From Mycobacteriales bacterium (GTDB lineage: Bacteria; Actinomycetota; Actinomycetes; JAFAQI01): a DNA stretch of 34,696 nucleotides. The notes below the pieces were generated by a model, which made no database searches, was not told where the DNA came from, and saw nothing but the letters and a program-made list of their open reading frames with translations. This document shows positions 16,303-24,618 of this stretch, in pieces. The position numbers and the translations under genes are program-made. The stretch is taken from NCBI GenBank assembly GCA_035550055.1, contig DASZRO010000081.1, forward strand, positions 1 through 34,696. The letters are read 5' to 3'. How positions within the stretch are numbered: the first letter of the stretch is position 1; each line of letters starts with the position of its first letter.

Positions 16303-16881
16303 ATGCGCGCCGAGTCGCAGGAGGACGCAGTCCTCGTTCGTGAGCTGGCCGCGGGAAGCGAGCCGGCGCTCGAGGCGCTCTACGCCCGGTACGGCGCGGC
16401 TTGCTACCGCCTGGCCCACCGCATCCTCGCGGACGCCCAGCTCGCCGAGGACATCGTGCAGCAGGTGTTCCTCGCGCTCTGGCAGGGTTCCGGCTACGAC
16501 CCGTCGCGGGGCGCGTTGAGCACGTGGCTGCTCGGCGTGACCCATCACAAGGCCGTCGACATGGTCCGGCGCGAGGAGCGCCGCCGTGCCGACCACCTCG
16601 ACTCCCACGCAGCCGGGCTGCCCTCCGCCGGGCCGGGTCCGGAAGATCTGGCGTGGGAGGGGCTGCGCGCCGAGCGGACCCGCGAGGCGTTGCGCGAGCT
16701 GTCCGCGGAACACCGCGAAGTCCTGCTGCTCGCCTACTACGGCGGCTACACCCAGTCCGAGATCGCCGACCTCACCGGCCTGGCGCTCGGCACCGTCAAG
16801 AGCCGCACGTTGCACGCGATGCGAGGACTGCGCGCCCGCCTCGCCTCGACACTCATTACGGAGGAGGACAGGCCGCGATGA
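16303..16881 (+). CDS. sigK: ECF sigma factor, SigK-like
   Basis: The 192-residue extracytoplasmic-function sigma factor has region 2 at about residues 20-90 (RLAHRILADAQLAEDIVQQVFLALW, GALSTWLLGVTHHKAVDMVRR) and region 4 at about 125-180 (LSAEHREVLLLAYYGGYTQSEIADLTGLALGTVKSR). The start is uncertain. ATG at 16303 follows GGGAGG closely and begins just before region 2; ATG at 16261 or 16276 would add up to 14 residues. SigK identity rests on the paired RskA-like anti-sigma and on the divergent DUF1295/Cfa/DUF1365/FAD cluster, which matches the M. tuberculosis Rv0444c-Rv0449c neighbourhood. Confidence 0.88.
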   Translation: MRAESQEDAVLVRELAAGSEPALEALYARYGAACYRLAHRILADAQLAEDIVQQVFLALWQGSGYDPSRGALSTWLLGVTHHKAVDMVRREERRRADHLDSHAAGLPSAGPGPEDLAWEGLRAERTREALRELSAEHREVLLLAYYGGYTQSEIADLTGLALGTVKSRTLHAMRGLRARLASTLITEEDRPR

Positions 16882-17624
16882 GCGGACGTGCCGACCACAG
16901 CGAGTGGGACGAGCTGGTCGCCGGGCAGGCGCTGCACGCCCTCGACGGCGCCGACGCGGCACGCCTCGCGACGCACCTCGAAGGTTGCCCGGACTGTCGG
17001 GCCGAGCTCGACGCGCACGCGTTGACCGCGTCGCACCTGGCCTCCCTCGCCGACGACGCGCAGACCCCCCCGCCGCCGTGGTCGCGGATCCGGGCCGGCG
17101 TACTCGCAGCAGCGACGGTGGATGGCAGCGGTGTCCACGACGAGCTCGCGGCACGCCGGGAACGGCGCCGGCCCGCGCAGTGGCTGCTCGCTTCCGCGGC
17201 CGTCGTGCTGGTCGCGGCGGGCGCCACAGTGACCGGTTGGCAGGTGCTCGGGTCGCAAGCGGGCGGCAGCAAGCAGCCGGCCGCGATCGCCACCTGCTCG
17301 GCGGCCGGATGTGCCGAGATCGAGCTGCGGTCCGCCGACGGCGTCGACCGCGCCGCGGTGATCGTGAGCCATGGCGCGGTCCAGGTTCAGCCGATCTCGC
17401 TGAGCAAGCCGGCGGGCGGACGTACGTTCGTCCTCTGGCAGCTTCCGCGTGGCGGTGCGCCGATCCCGCTGGGCGAGTTCAGCTCGACCACCTCGGCGTC
17501 ACGCCCGCATCGGCTCGCCGTGTCCATGGCCGAGACGACGGCGTTCGCCGTCAGCAGCGAGCCCGCTGACGTCGAACCCACCGCGCCGACCGACGTCCTC
17601 GCGCTGGGCGGCGCGACAGCCTGA
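16878..17624 (+). CDS. rskA: Anti-sigma factor, RskA-like (zinc-finger type)
   Basis: The 248-residue membrane anti-sigma factor has an N-terminal cytoplasmic anti-sigma domain with HLEGCPDC (HxxxCxxC), one transmembrane helix at about residues 98-118 (WLLASAAVVLVAAGATVTG) and an extracytoplasmic RskA-type beta domain (GRTFVLWQLPRGGAPIPLG). It should hold SigK inactive until regulated proteolysis releases it. Its ATG overlaps the sigma stop (ATGA), preceded by GGAGGA, so the two are made in stoichiometric coupling. Only 22 bp separate its end from the convergent gene at 17647. Confidence 0.92.
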   Translation: MSGRADHSEWDELVAGQALHALDGADAARLATHLEGCPDCRAELDAHALTASHLASLADDAQTPPPPWSRIRAGVLAAATVDGSGVHDELAARRERRRPAQWLLASAAVVLVAAGATVTGWQVLGSQAGGSKQPAAIATCSAAGCAEIELRSADGVDRAAVIVSHGAVQVQPISLSKPAGGRTFVLWQLPRGGAPIPLGEFSSTTSASRPHRLAVSMAETTAFAVSSEPADVEPTAPTDVLALGGATA

Positions 17625-17646
17625 TCGGTCCCCGCGCCGACGCAGG

Positions 17647-18597
17647 TCAGGACTTCGGCGTCAGGCTCTCGAGGGTCAGCGAGTAGCGCTCCTGGTATTG
17701 CACGCCTTGCTGGGTGGCGTCGACCGTGCCGCTCTCCTTCACGAGCACCGGCTTGGCCGTCTCGATCCAGTAGTCCTGCGTCGACGTACCGCTCTCGGCG
17801 CCGGTCACGCGGACGTCGACCCGCACGTGGAGCACCCGTACCGACGTCCCGCCGACGGAGAGGGTCGAGTAGCCGAGCACGTGTCCGGCCTCGGTCGCCG
17901 TTGCATCCGCCGAGGAGCATTTGTAGTTCCACACGTGCCCCGCTTTGACGCCCGGCTGGTAGATGAAGGCGTCATTGCCACACGTGAAGCGCTCGCCGCT
18001 GCTGATGCCGAAGAAGCTGATCGTCGTGTCGTAGGAGGCCATGCGAATCGCGGTTCCCTCGGGGCACAGCTCCTGGGTCTGGACATGCTCCGAGACCGGC
18101 TTCCAGGTGCTCTCGACACCGCAGCCCGCCGCCTTGTTGGTGATCGTGGTCGTCGAGGGGAAGGTGCGCTTCGTGCCCGGGAGGCTGGTCTGCTCGTAGC
18201 CCGTGGTGGCGTAGCTGAAGGTGCCGAGCACGCCCGCGGGTACGGCGGCAGGGTGCTGCGAGCCGACCGGCGACGGGCTGGCGACCGGGCTCGTGGCCGC
18301 TGACGCCGTCGCGCTCGCCGAGGCGTGCGGCGGCGGGCTCGCGATCGCCGTGCCCCGCGGCGCGGGAGTGCCGTGCGGCGTCGCCGAGCGGCTCGAGTGC
18401 GGCGCTGCGGTGGCCGGCGTGGCCGGGGTGCCCGTGCCCCGGTAGGCGCTGGCGCCGGGTCGCGGTGTGGCGGAACCGGCCTTCGGCCCGGTGTCGCCCG
18501 CGTTGTGCCCGCTGATCGCGAAGGCGCCGACGACGATGACCACGGCGCAGCCCGCGCCTACCAACCAGGTCGACCAGGTGCCGGTGCGTTGCGTCAT
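17647..18597 (-). CDS. Membrane-anchored extracytoplasmic protein of unknown function
   Basis: The 316-residue protein has a short basic N-terminus and one hydrophobic helix (about residues 11-29, LVGAGCAVVIVVGAFAISG). An Ala/Pro/Thr/Ser-rich linker of about 75 residues (35-115) is probably extended and perhaps glycosylated. A globular domain of about 200 residues carries four Cys (AAGCGVE, ELCPEG, FTCGND, YKCSSA), enough for two disulfides. I do not recognise the domain. It is convergent with the anti-sigma gene and may be an envelope stress target, but nothing in the sequence shows this. An in-frame TTG at 18609 is a less likely start than ATG at 18597. Confidence 0.8.
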   Translation of the reverse strand: MTQRTGTWSTWLVGAGCAVVIVVGAFAISGHNAGDTGPKAGSATPRPGASAYRGTGTPATPATAAPHSSRSATPHGTPAPRGTAIASPPPHASASATASAATSPVASPSPVGSQHPAAVPAGVLGTFSYATTGYEQTSLPGTKRTFPSTTTITNKAAGCGVESTWKPVSEHVQTQELCPEGTAIRMASYDTTISFFGISSGERFTCGNDAFIYQPGVKAGHVWNYKCSSADATATEAGHVLGYSTLSVGGTSVRVLHVRVDVRVTGAESGTSTQDYWIETAKPVLVKESGTVDATQQGVQYQERYSLTLESLTPKS

Positions 18598-18645
18598 GGG
18601 GAAAGTCAACCAAACCGCCGATGACCCCGGCCGGGTCGCATCAGA

Positions 18646-18879
18646 TCAGGGCCGGGTGTCGACCTCGCCGTCGGGCTTGCCGGGCGGCACCTGCGGGTAC
18701 TCCGAGACGCCTTCGTGGGCCATCGACGGGTCATTGGCGGTACGGCCCTGCTCGTCGCGCGGCTCGGGCGGGGGCGCGCCGCCGACCAGCGGGCCTTGGC
18801 TGGCCTCGTTCGGGCGATCTGCGGCGGGGGGCGCGTCCGGCGAGGTCTTGGGGTCGGGGCCTTCGGGTTGCGTGGTCAT
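18646..18879 (-). CDS. Small Pro-rich, probably disordered protein
   Basis: The 77-residue protein has about one fifth Pro plus many Gly, Asp and Glu, with segments such as EGPDPKTSPDAPPAADRP and SEYPQVPPGKPDGEVDTRP. It has no Cys, no membrane helix and no recognised domain. It is supported as a gene by the ATGA overlap of its ATG (18879) with the stop of the upstream acyl-CoA oxidase-like gene, and by an open frame that ends just where coding bias ends. The function is unknown. Confidence 0.6.
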   Translation of the reverse strand: MTTQPEGPDPKTSPDAPPAADRPNEASQGPLVGGAPPPEPRDEQGRTANDPSMAHEGVSEYPQVPPGKPDGEVDTRP

Positions 18880-20801
18880 CGCTGGGCAATCGGGGCGGTG
18901 ATCAGCTCGTCGGGGATGCCGAAGGCATCGACGAGGAGCCCGGCGTACGGACGTAGCTCGTGGCAGAGATCGTTGACGGTGCTGGTCACGGCCTTGCTCC
19001 GGGTGGGGGTGAGTCGGTTGTGCTCGAGGAACCACGCCCGTTCGCGCTCGATCACGGACAGTGCGTGCAGGTCGCAGACCCGGTTCAGCAGCGCCGCGAC
19101 CGCGGGATCGGCAACGTTGCTGATGGCCGAGTCGAACGCCTCGAGAATGCGGGCGTCGATGTGGGCCCGGGCCGCCAGCAGCAGCTGGTCCTGAGCCTGG
19201 TTGAACACCTCGAACGGATCTGCGTCGGACTCGAACCCCTTGCGCAGGCGCCGGGCGAGCCCTTCGAGGACGTGCCGTTCGCGCCAGCCGAGCAGGGCCA
19301 GCTGGTGCTCGCGGTCGAGCAGGTCGGTCTCGTCGGCGCTGCGGGTCGGGACCGCGTCGACCAGGCGCTGGATCAGTCCCCGCGCCCCTGACCGCTCGAT
19401 GACGATCTCTGCGATCTGCTCCGCCGCGAACCGGACCGTGCCGATGGTGTCGAGATCGCCGAACTCCGCCTGGTAGTTGGTGAGCAGCGACTTCGCGGCG
19501 AGCTGCAGCAGCACGGTGTTGGCGCCTTCGAAAGTCGTGAAGACGTCCAGATCGGCGCGCAGCCCGACCAGCTGGTTCTCGGCAAGGTAGCCCGCGCCGC
19601 CGCAGGCTTCGCGGCAGGCCTGGACGGTCGCCGACGCGTGCCAGGTGGAGGTCGCCTTGAGCGCGGCGGCGAAGGTCTCCAGCCGCCGCCTGCCCTGCTC
19701 GTCGTCCTTGGGGGTGTCGTGGAGCTCGGCGACGAGCTCGGCTTGCGCGAAGGTCAGCGCGTAGGTCTGGGCGAGCGCCGGCAACAGGAGTCGCTGGTGG
19801 GCGAGGTAGTCCAGCAGCGGGATCTCGGTGTCGGTCCCGGGCGCCTTGAACTGGCAGCGGCGGTCGCTGTAGCGCACCGCGATCGTCAGTGCGTTCTTCG
19901 ACGCCGCCAGCGCGGCCCCGGAGATGCTGATCCGGCCCTGCACCAGCGTGCCGAGCATCGTGAAGAACCGCGCGCTGGCGCTCTCGATCGGGCTCGAGTA
20001 GACGCCGTCGGCGGACACCGCGCCGAACCGGTCGAGCAGGGCCTCGCGGGGCACGCGCACCTGGTCGAAGGACAGCCGGCCGTTGTCGACTCCGTTGAGA
20101 CCGGCCTTGTATCCGTCGTCTTCGATCGTGACGCCGGGCATCGGGTTGCCGGCGCCGTCCCGGATCGGGACGACGAGGGCGTGGACGCCGTGGCTGTCCT
20201 CGCCGACCTGGAGCTGGGCGAACACGACCGCGACCTGCCCGTCGCAGGCGGCGTTGCCGATGTAGTTCTTGGTGGCCAGCTCGTCGGGAGTGTGTACGAC
20301 GAACTCGCCGGTGGCCGCGTCGTACGTCGCCGTCGTCCCGAGCGACTGCACGTCCGAGCCGTGGCCGGTCTCCGTCATCGCGAAGCAGCCCATGAGCTGC
20401 AAGGTCATGATGTCTTCGAGGTAGCGCTTGTGGTGCTCGGGATTGCCGAGGTTTCGGATCGCGCCGCCGAACAGCCCCCACTGCACCCCGGACTTCACGA
20501 GCAACGACAGGTCGGCGTGCGCCTGCATCTCGAATCCGGTCACCGCGCCGCCGGTGTCGCCGAGCCCGCCGACCTCCTTCGGGAACAGCAGCTTCGGCAC
20601 GTCGGTGCGGGCCACCGCTGCAAGCTGCTCGCTCACCCGCGCCCGCTGCTGCGCCATCGACTCGCCGATGCGCGGCTTCAACATCGGGTCCCTCAACAAC
20701 TCGCGCACCTGCTCGCGGACGTGCTGCCAGCGGCCGTCGAGGACACGGCGCAGCGCCGCGACGTCGATCTCGGCGGGCAGGGCAGGAAGTGGTTCGCTCA
20801 T
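18876..20801 (-). CDS. Acyl-CoA oxidase/dehydrogenase family protein
   Basis: This 641-residue flavoenzyme is larger than ordinary acyl-CoA dehydrogenases (about 390) and has the acyl-CoA oxidase layout. It shows the FAD-binding motif GCFAMTETGHGSDVQSL near residue 150, CREACGGAGYLAENQL of the oxidase family, and the catalytic Glu in FTTFEGANTVLLQL. The C-terminal helical domain follows. It should introduce the first double bond in acyl-CoA beta-oxidation, with O2 or an electron carrier as acceptor; the sequence does not decide. It is the first gene of a two-gene unit, divergent from the MscS-like gene. Confidence 0.9.
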   Translation of the reverse strand: MSEPLPALPAEIDVAALRRVLDGRWQHVREQVRELLRDPMLKPRIGESMAQQRARVSEQLAAVARTDVPKLLFPKEVGGLGDTGGAVTGFEMQAHADLSLLVKSGVQWGLFGGAIRNLGNPEHHKRYLEDIMTLQLMGCFAMTETGHGSDVQSLGTTATYDAATGEFVVHTPDELATKNYIGNAACDGQVAVVFAQLQVGEDSHGVHALVVPIRDGAGNPMPGVTIEDDGYKAGLNGVDNGRLSFDQVRVPREALLDRFGAVSADGVYSSPIESASARFFTMLGTLVQGRISISGAALAASKNALTIAVRYSDRRCQFKAPGTDTEIPLLDYLAHQRLLLPALAQTYALTFAQAELVAELHDTPKDDEQGRRRLETFAAALKATSTWHASATVQACREACGGAGYLAENQLVGLRADLDVFTTFEGANTVLLQLAAKSLLTNYQAEFGDLDTIGTVRFAAEQIAEIVIERSGARGLIQRLVDAVPTRSADETDLLDREHQLALLGWRERHVLEGLARRLRKGFESDADPFEVFNQAQDQLLLAARAHIDARILEAFDSAISNVADPAVAALLNRVCDLHALSVIERERAWFLEHNRLTPTRSKAVTSTVNDLCHELRPYAGLLVDAFGIPDELITAPIAQR

Positions 20802-20882
20802 GTCACTGTCGGCGTACCCCTGACTCGGCCGGTTGATGCCCGTGGCGTATGTCACGCGCGGTGTTGCCCAGCGCGCCACGGG

Positions 20883-20888
20883 TAGATC
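20883..20888 (+). promoter_or_regulatory. Candidate -10 element of the MscS-like gene
   Basis: TAGATC stands six bases (GAGTCA) before the GTG at 20895. The last base deviates from the TANNNT consensus. No Shine-Dalgarno is present. Confidence 0.4.
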
Positions 20889-20894
20889 GAGTCA

Positions 20895-21623
20895 GTGAGA
20901 CTGCTGCGCAAAGCCCTTCCTACGCGCGACGTCGCCGCCCGGGCGGTCGAGGTCATCGAGGCCCGGATGCACCCCAACTTCCGCAACGCGGTCGCGGCAG
21001 GCGTCGTGGCGCTCGCCGCGCTGCTCGCCGGCAACAGCGTCGACGGGTTGCACGCCCACTCGTCGCGTCGATACGTCGCTATCGGCCTGGCGGTCATCTT
21101 CGCGGTCTTCGGGATCGTCGCCACTCGAAGCGCGGCGCGAGAGGCCGCGCGGGTCGCCGCCCTGCGAGGCGGACCCGGCACCGCGACCGCGGTCCGGCTC
21201 GGTGTCGGCGCCGTCGGCTTCGTGATCGTGCTGCTCGCCACGCTCGACCTGCTCAACGTCCGCATCGAGCGGCTGCTGCTCGGCGGAGCGATCACCGGCG
21301 TGATCGTCGGCATCGCGGCCCAGCAGTCTCTCGGCAACCTCGCCGCCGGCGTCATCCTGCTGGCGTCCCGGCCCTTCAGCGTCGGGCAGCGAGTGAAGGT
21401 GCGCTCCGGCTCGCTCGGCGGGACACTCGAAGGCTGCGTGACCTCGATCGGCCTCGTCTACACCTGGCTGGACACCGACGACGGCCCGGTCGCGCTGCCG
21501 AACCTCGGTCTGTTGAGCGCGGCGGTCGGGACGGTTCGCGAGCCCGGCAGGCCTTCCATCGTTTACCCGGGTGACGCGGCCCGAGCGAGTCGGCCTATCG
21601 GACGGCACACTCTTGTCAGATGA
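20895..21623 (+). CDS. Small MscS-like mechanosensitive channel protein
   Basis: The 242-residue membrane protein has helices at about residues 31-47, 59-77 and 100-122. A Gly/Ala-rich pore-like helix (LGGAITGVIVGIAAQQSLGNLAAGV) is followed by the start of the MscS beta domain (SRPFSVGQRVKVRSGSLGG). The typical large C-terminal alpha/beta vestibule is missing or much reduced compared with E. coli MscS (286 residues). It would release solutes on hypo-osmotic shock, or act as a permease. The GTG start fits the leaderless pattern. Confidence 0.85.
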   Translation: MRLLRKALPTRDVAARAVEVIEARMHPNFRNAVAAGVVALAALLAGNSVDGLHAHSSRRYVAIGLAVIFAVFGIVATRSAAREAARVAALRGGPGTATAVRLGVGAVGFVIVLLATLDLLNVRIERLLLGGAITGVIVGIAAQQSLGNLAAGVILLASRPFSVGQRVKVRSGSLGGTLEGCVTSIGLVYTWLDTDDGPVALPNLGLLSAAVGTVREPGRPSIVYPGDAARASRPIGRHTLVR

Positions 21624-21662
21624 TCATTGCTGCACCGTGCGTAAACCTGGGGAGGGACGCAC

Positions 21663-22196
21663 ATGGCCAGGGCTCGAGAAGAGGGCAAGGCGGGGGCGGG
21701 CAGCGCGCTGCCCATTCAGGCGGGTCCGCCTGAGCTCGACTGCGATGGGTTCGCCTCGGCGCTGCTCGCCGCGTCGGGGCTGCTGGTCAACATCTCCGGG
21801 CGTTCGGTCGGGGAGGTCGATCGCCGTACGACGCTGACCCAGTTCCGGACGATGGCCGTCCTCGCCCGGGGGGACATCAATCTGTCGCGGCTCGCCAGCG
21901 AGCTGGGCGTCAACGTCTCCACCGCGATGCGCAGCATCGACCGGTTGATCGCGGCCGGCTACGCGACCAGGCAGGAGAACCCGCTCAGCCGCCGCGAGGT
22001 GGTGCTGTGCCTGACCCCGGAGGGCAAGGCGTTCGTAGGTCTCGTGGCGGAACGCCGCCGCTCCGCTATCGAGCGGCTGCTCGACGCGATGCCGCACGAG
22101 TCGCGGGCCGGCCTGATCGCGGGGCTGGGGGCGTTCGTGGTCACGGGTGAGCAGGCGGGGATCCGGCCCGCGGCGCAATCCGCGCTGGGGTGGTGA
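21663..22196 (+). CDS. MarR-family transcriptional regulator
   Basis: The 177-residue winged-helix protein has the recognition helix region INLSRLASELGVNVSTAMRSIDRLIAAGYATRQ followed by the wing SRREVVLCLTPEGKAFV. The first 25 residues are a poorly conserved extension. The ATG at 21663 is preceded by GGGAGGG with suitable spacing. It lies 42 bp upstream of the carboxymuconolactone-decarboxylase-like gene in the same direction and is a reasonable candidate regulator of that three-gene unit. The ligand is unknown. Confidence 0.9.
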   Translation: MARAREEGKAGAGSALPIQAGPPELDCDGFASALLAASGLLVNISGRSVGEVDRRTTLTQFRTMAVLARGDINLSRLASELGVNVSTAMRSIDRLIAAGYATRQENPLSRREVVLCLTPEGKAFVGLVAERRRSAIERLLDAMPHESRAGLIAGLGAFVVTGEQAGIRPAAQSALGW

Positions 22197-22225
22197 ACCG
22201 GCCAGCGGCATCGCGTCGTCGCTGG

Positions 22226-22231
22226 TAGAGA
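22226..22231 (+). promoter_or_regulatory. Candidate -10 element of the gene at 22239
   Basis: TAGAGA ends seven bases before the ATG at 22239. It favours that ATG over the in-frame GTG at 22233. The sixth base is A rather than T. Confidence 0.4.
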
Positions 22232-22238
22232 TGTGGCC

Positions 22239-22799
22239 ATGACCGACGCGCCCACCGCGACCAGAATCGCGCCCAGCGATCGCGAGACCACTCAGCCGCT
22301 GCTCAACATCTTCCGCACGCTGTCCCGCAACCGCGACCTCTACAAGGCGTTCCTCGCCCTCGGCGGCCACCTGCTGCGCGGCGAGGCGCTGCCGGCGCGC
22401 GAGCGGGAGATCGTGATCCTGCGGGCGGGCTGGAACTGCGCGTCGGAGTACGAGTTCGGTCAGCACACCGTCCTCGGCGCAGCGGCCGGCCTCAGCGAGC
22501 AGGAGATCGCAGCGCTCGCAGAGGCCGCAGCGGTCGACTGGAGCGAGGACGATCGGGCGCTGATCGCGATGGTCGACGAGCTGTGCTCCGCCGACGTGGT
22601 CGGCGAGGGCACGTGGCAGGCGTTGAGTCACCGTTGGAACGACGAGCAGCTGCTCGAGCTCCTCGTGCTGGCGGGGTTCTATCGCCTGGTGTCGGGGCTG
22701 CTCAACAGCGCCGGGGTCGCGCTGGAGGCAACGACGCCGGGATGGCCGCCGGCCGCCCAGCCGCGCCGCCGCGCGCCGCGTGACGGCGAACCGTCGTGA
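22239..22799 (+). CDS. Carboxymuconolactone decarboxylase / AhpD-like family protein
   Basis: The 186-residue helical protein has the family core [22 protein letters not shown], with a single Cys (not the CxxC of AhpD) plus Glu and His. The conserved [23 protein letters not shown] follows. It could act as a hydro-lyase or decarboxylase on a cyclic acid or as a peroxide-related protein; the absent second Cys argues against classical AhpD reductase activity. Its stop overlaps the SDR start in GTGA. Confidence 0.86.
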   Translation: MTDAPTATRIAPSDRETTQPLLNIFRTLSRNRDLYKAFLALGGHLLRGEALPAREREIVILRAGWNCASEYEFGQHTVLGAAAGLSEQEIAALAEAAAVDWSEDDRALIAMVDELCSADVVGEGTWQALSHRWNDEQLLELLVLAGFYRLVSGLLNSAGVALEATTPGWPPAAQPRRRAPRDGEPS

Positions 22800-23572
22800 G
22801 CGGCGCGCTCGCCGGTCGCCGGCTGCTGGTCATCGGCGGCGGCACGCGTGAGATCGGAGACCCTGACGCGCCGCCCGGCAACGGCCGCGCGATCGCGATC
22901 CTCGCCGCCCGCGAAGGCGCCGCCGTCGCGGTCACGGACATCGACGCGCAGGCGGCGCGGCGTACCGCTGAGCTGGCCGCCGCCGAGGGCGTGGCGGCCC
23001 ATCACCTCGCAAGCGATGCCGCCGACCCGGCATCCGGCGCCGAGGCGACCGCCTGGGCCGAGCAGCAGCTCGGCGGGCTGGACGCGCTCGTGCTCAACGT
23101 GGGCATCGGTGCCGGCAGACGCATCGACGGGACCACGGCGCAGGAGTGGGACACCGTCTTCGCGGTCAACGTCCGGGCGCACTTCCTGACGTTGCAGGCT
23201 GCTCTCCCGCTGATGGGCGAAGGGTCCTCGACCGTGCTCATCTCCTCGATCGCCGGCTTGCGGCCGGGTAGCGGCATCCCGTCGTACGACGCCTCCAAGG
23301 CGGCGCAGATCGGGCTGATGCGTCAGGCGGCGCGCGAGGCGGCCCGTACCGGCGGTCGGGTCAACGTGGTGGCGCCGGGCCTGATCGACACCCCGCTCGG
23401 CCGGCTGGCCACGTTGGGGCGTCCCAACCGCGCGAGCACCCGGGTGCCGCTCGGCCGGCAAGGCACGCCGTGGGAGGTCGCCGCGACCGTGGTGTTCCTG
23501 CTCAGCGACGCCGCCAGCTACATCACCGGCCAGACGATCGCCGTCGACGGCGGTCTGACGACGATCGGCTGA
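22796..23572 (+). CDS. Short-chain dehydrogenase/reductase with extended Gly-rich loop
   Basis: The 258-residue SDR has the NAG-like motif VLNVGIG, catalytic Ser in LISSIAG, YDASK (Tyr-Lys) and the C-terminal [13 protein letters not shown]. The cofactor loop differs from the usual TGxxxGIG: it reads [22 protein letters not shown], an insertion of roughly eight to ten residues before GRAIA. It is translationally coupled to the upstream gene and followed after 11 bp by the redoxin gene. The substrate is unknown; the context suggests oxidation or reduction of a small cyclic or acyl compound. Confidence 0.9.
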   Translation: MSGALAGRRLLVIGGGTREIGDPDAPPGNGRAIAILAAREGAAVAVTDIDAQAARRTAELAAAEGVAAHHLASDAADPASGAEATAWAEQQLGGLDALVLNVGIGAGRRIDGTTAQEWDTVFAVNVRAHFLTLQAALPLMGEGSSTVLISSIAGLRPGSGIPSYDASKAAQIGLMRQAAREAARTGGRVNVVAPGLIDTPLGRLATLGRPNRASTRVPLGRQGTPWEVAATVVFLLSDAASYITGQTIAVDGGLTTIG

Positions 23573-23583
23573 GGAGCTCACCC

Positions 23584-24618
23584 ATGACAGTGCTGATCGA
23601 CGACACCGGCACCCCTCACCGGCTCTCCGGCGACGACTGGCTGGTCGACGTCGCCGAGCTCGCCGCCGCCAGCGGCTGGAAGCTCGAGCCGTCGGGCCTG
23701 TGCCGCGGCTCGGCATGCGTCCCGCTGCGCGAGTCCGGGCTCGTCGCCGACGGCGGGCGGGTCGACCTGCGGGCATGGGCGGACGCGCTGAGCTATGCGA
23801 CCGCGCGCGACGACGAGCACGGCGTGCTCGCGGTCGCCTCGCCCCCTGACCTGGCCCGGGTGGCGGCGGTCGGGGACGAAGCCCCCGACCTCGAGCTGCC
23901 CGACGTCGACGGCGGTCTGCACCGGCTCTCCGACGCGGCCGGCCGCAAGCGGGTGCTCCTCACCTGGGCGTCCTGGTGCGGCTGCCGCCACGAGCTCGCC
24001 AGCTGGCAGGCGCTCTACACCGAGCTCGCGCCGCTGGGACTGTCGATCTTCTCGGTCGCGCTCGACAACTCACCCGAGGACGCGCGTCCGTGGATCGAGG
24101 CCGCCTGCCCGACGTACCCGGTCGTCGTCGACGCCGCGCACCTGAGCGCCGAGCGCTACGGGATCACCAACGTGCCGAGCACGGTGTGGGTCGACGAGGC
24201 CGGCCGGATCGTGAAGCCGGCGACCATCTCGCCCGGTGACGACCAGTTCCGGGACTTCACGCAGATCGACGCCGCTGCGCATCACGAGGCCCTTCGAGCG
24301 TGGGTGCGCGACGGCGTGCTCCCGGCTGCGGACGCCGCGCCGCAGCGCGGCCCCGAGGAGCAGGTCGCCTTGGCCGAGCGCCGGCTCGGCGCCTGGCTGC
24401 ACGCGGCCGGGAAAACCGACGCGGCGCTCGCTCACTTCCGCCGGGCCGTCGAGCTCGCGCCCTGGGACTGGACGGTACGACGGGGCAGCCTCGCGATCCG
24501 CGGCGAGGACCCGTTCCTCGGCGAGGAGTTCGTGTCCTTCTGGCAGGAGTGGGACGAGGCGGGCCGGCCCGGCTACGTCGCGACGCCGGCGCCGGACGAG
24601 CCGAGCGCCCGGCGCTAG
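23584..24618 (+). CDS. Redoxin (TlpA/AhpC-TSA-like) with CGC motif and C-terminal helical repeats
   Basis: The 344-residue protein has three parts. Residues 1-90 form an unrecognised N-terminal region with a Cys pair (LCRGSACVP). Residues about 97-240 form a thioredoxin-fold domain (GDEAPDLELPDVDG, LLTWASWCGCRHELASW, ITNVPSTVWVDEAG with the cis-Pro). Residues about 255-330 are helical and TPR-like (LAERRLGAWLHAAGKTDAALAHFRRAVELAP). The active site is C132-G-C134 instead of CxxC, so ordinary disulfide chemistry is doubtful. GAGGAG precedes the ATG at 23584. There is no signal peptide, so it acts in the cytosol. The 3' end overlaps the convergent nitroreductase gene by 4 bp. Confidence 0.85.
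   Translation: MTVLIDDTGTPHRLSGDDWLVDVAELAAASGWKLEPSGLCRGSACVPLRESGLVADGGRVDLRAWADALSYATARDDEHGVLAVASPPDLARVAAVGDEAPDLELPDVDGGLHRLSDAAGRKRVLLTWASWCGCRHELASWQALYTELAPLGLSIFSVALDNSPEDARPWIEAACPTYPVVVDAAHLSAERYGITNVPSTVWVDEAGRIVKPATISPGDDQFRDFTQIDAAAHHEALRAWVRDGVLPAADAAPQRGPEEQVALAERRLGAWLHAAGKTDAALAHFRRAVELAPWDWTVRRGSLAIRGEDPFLGEEFVSFWQEWDEAGRPGYVATPAPDEPSARR

Noticed and set aside
18620-18640. GACCC...GGGTC dyad between two minus-strand genes
   Set aside because: Short arms with a mismatch; not distinguishable from GC-rich background.
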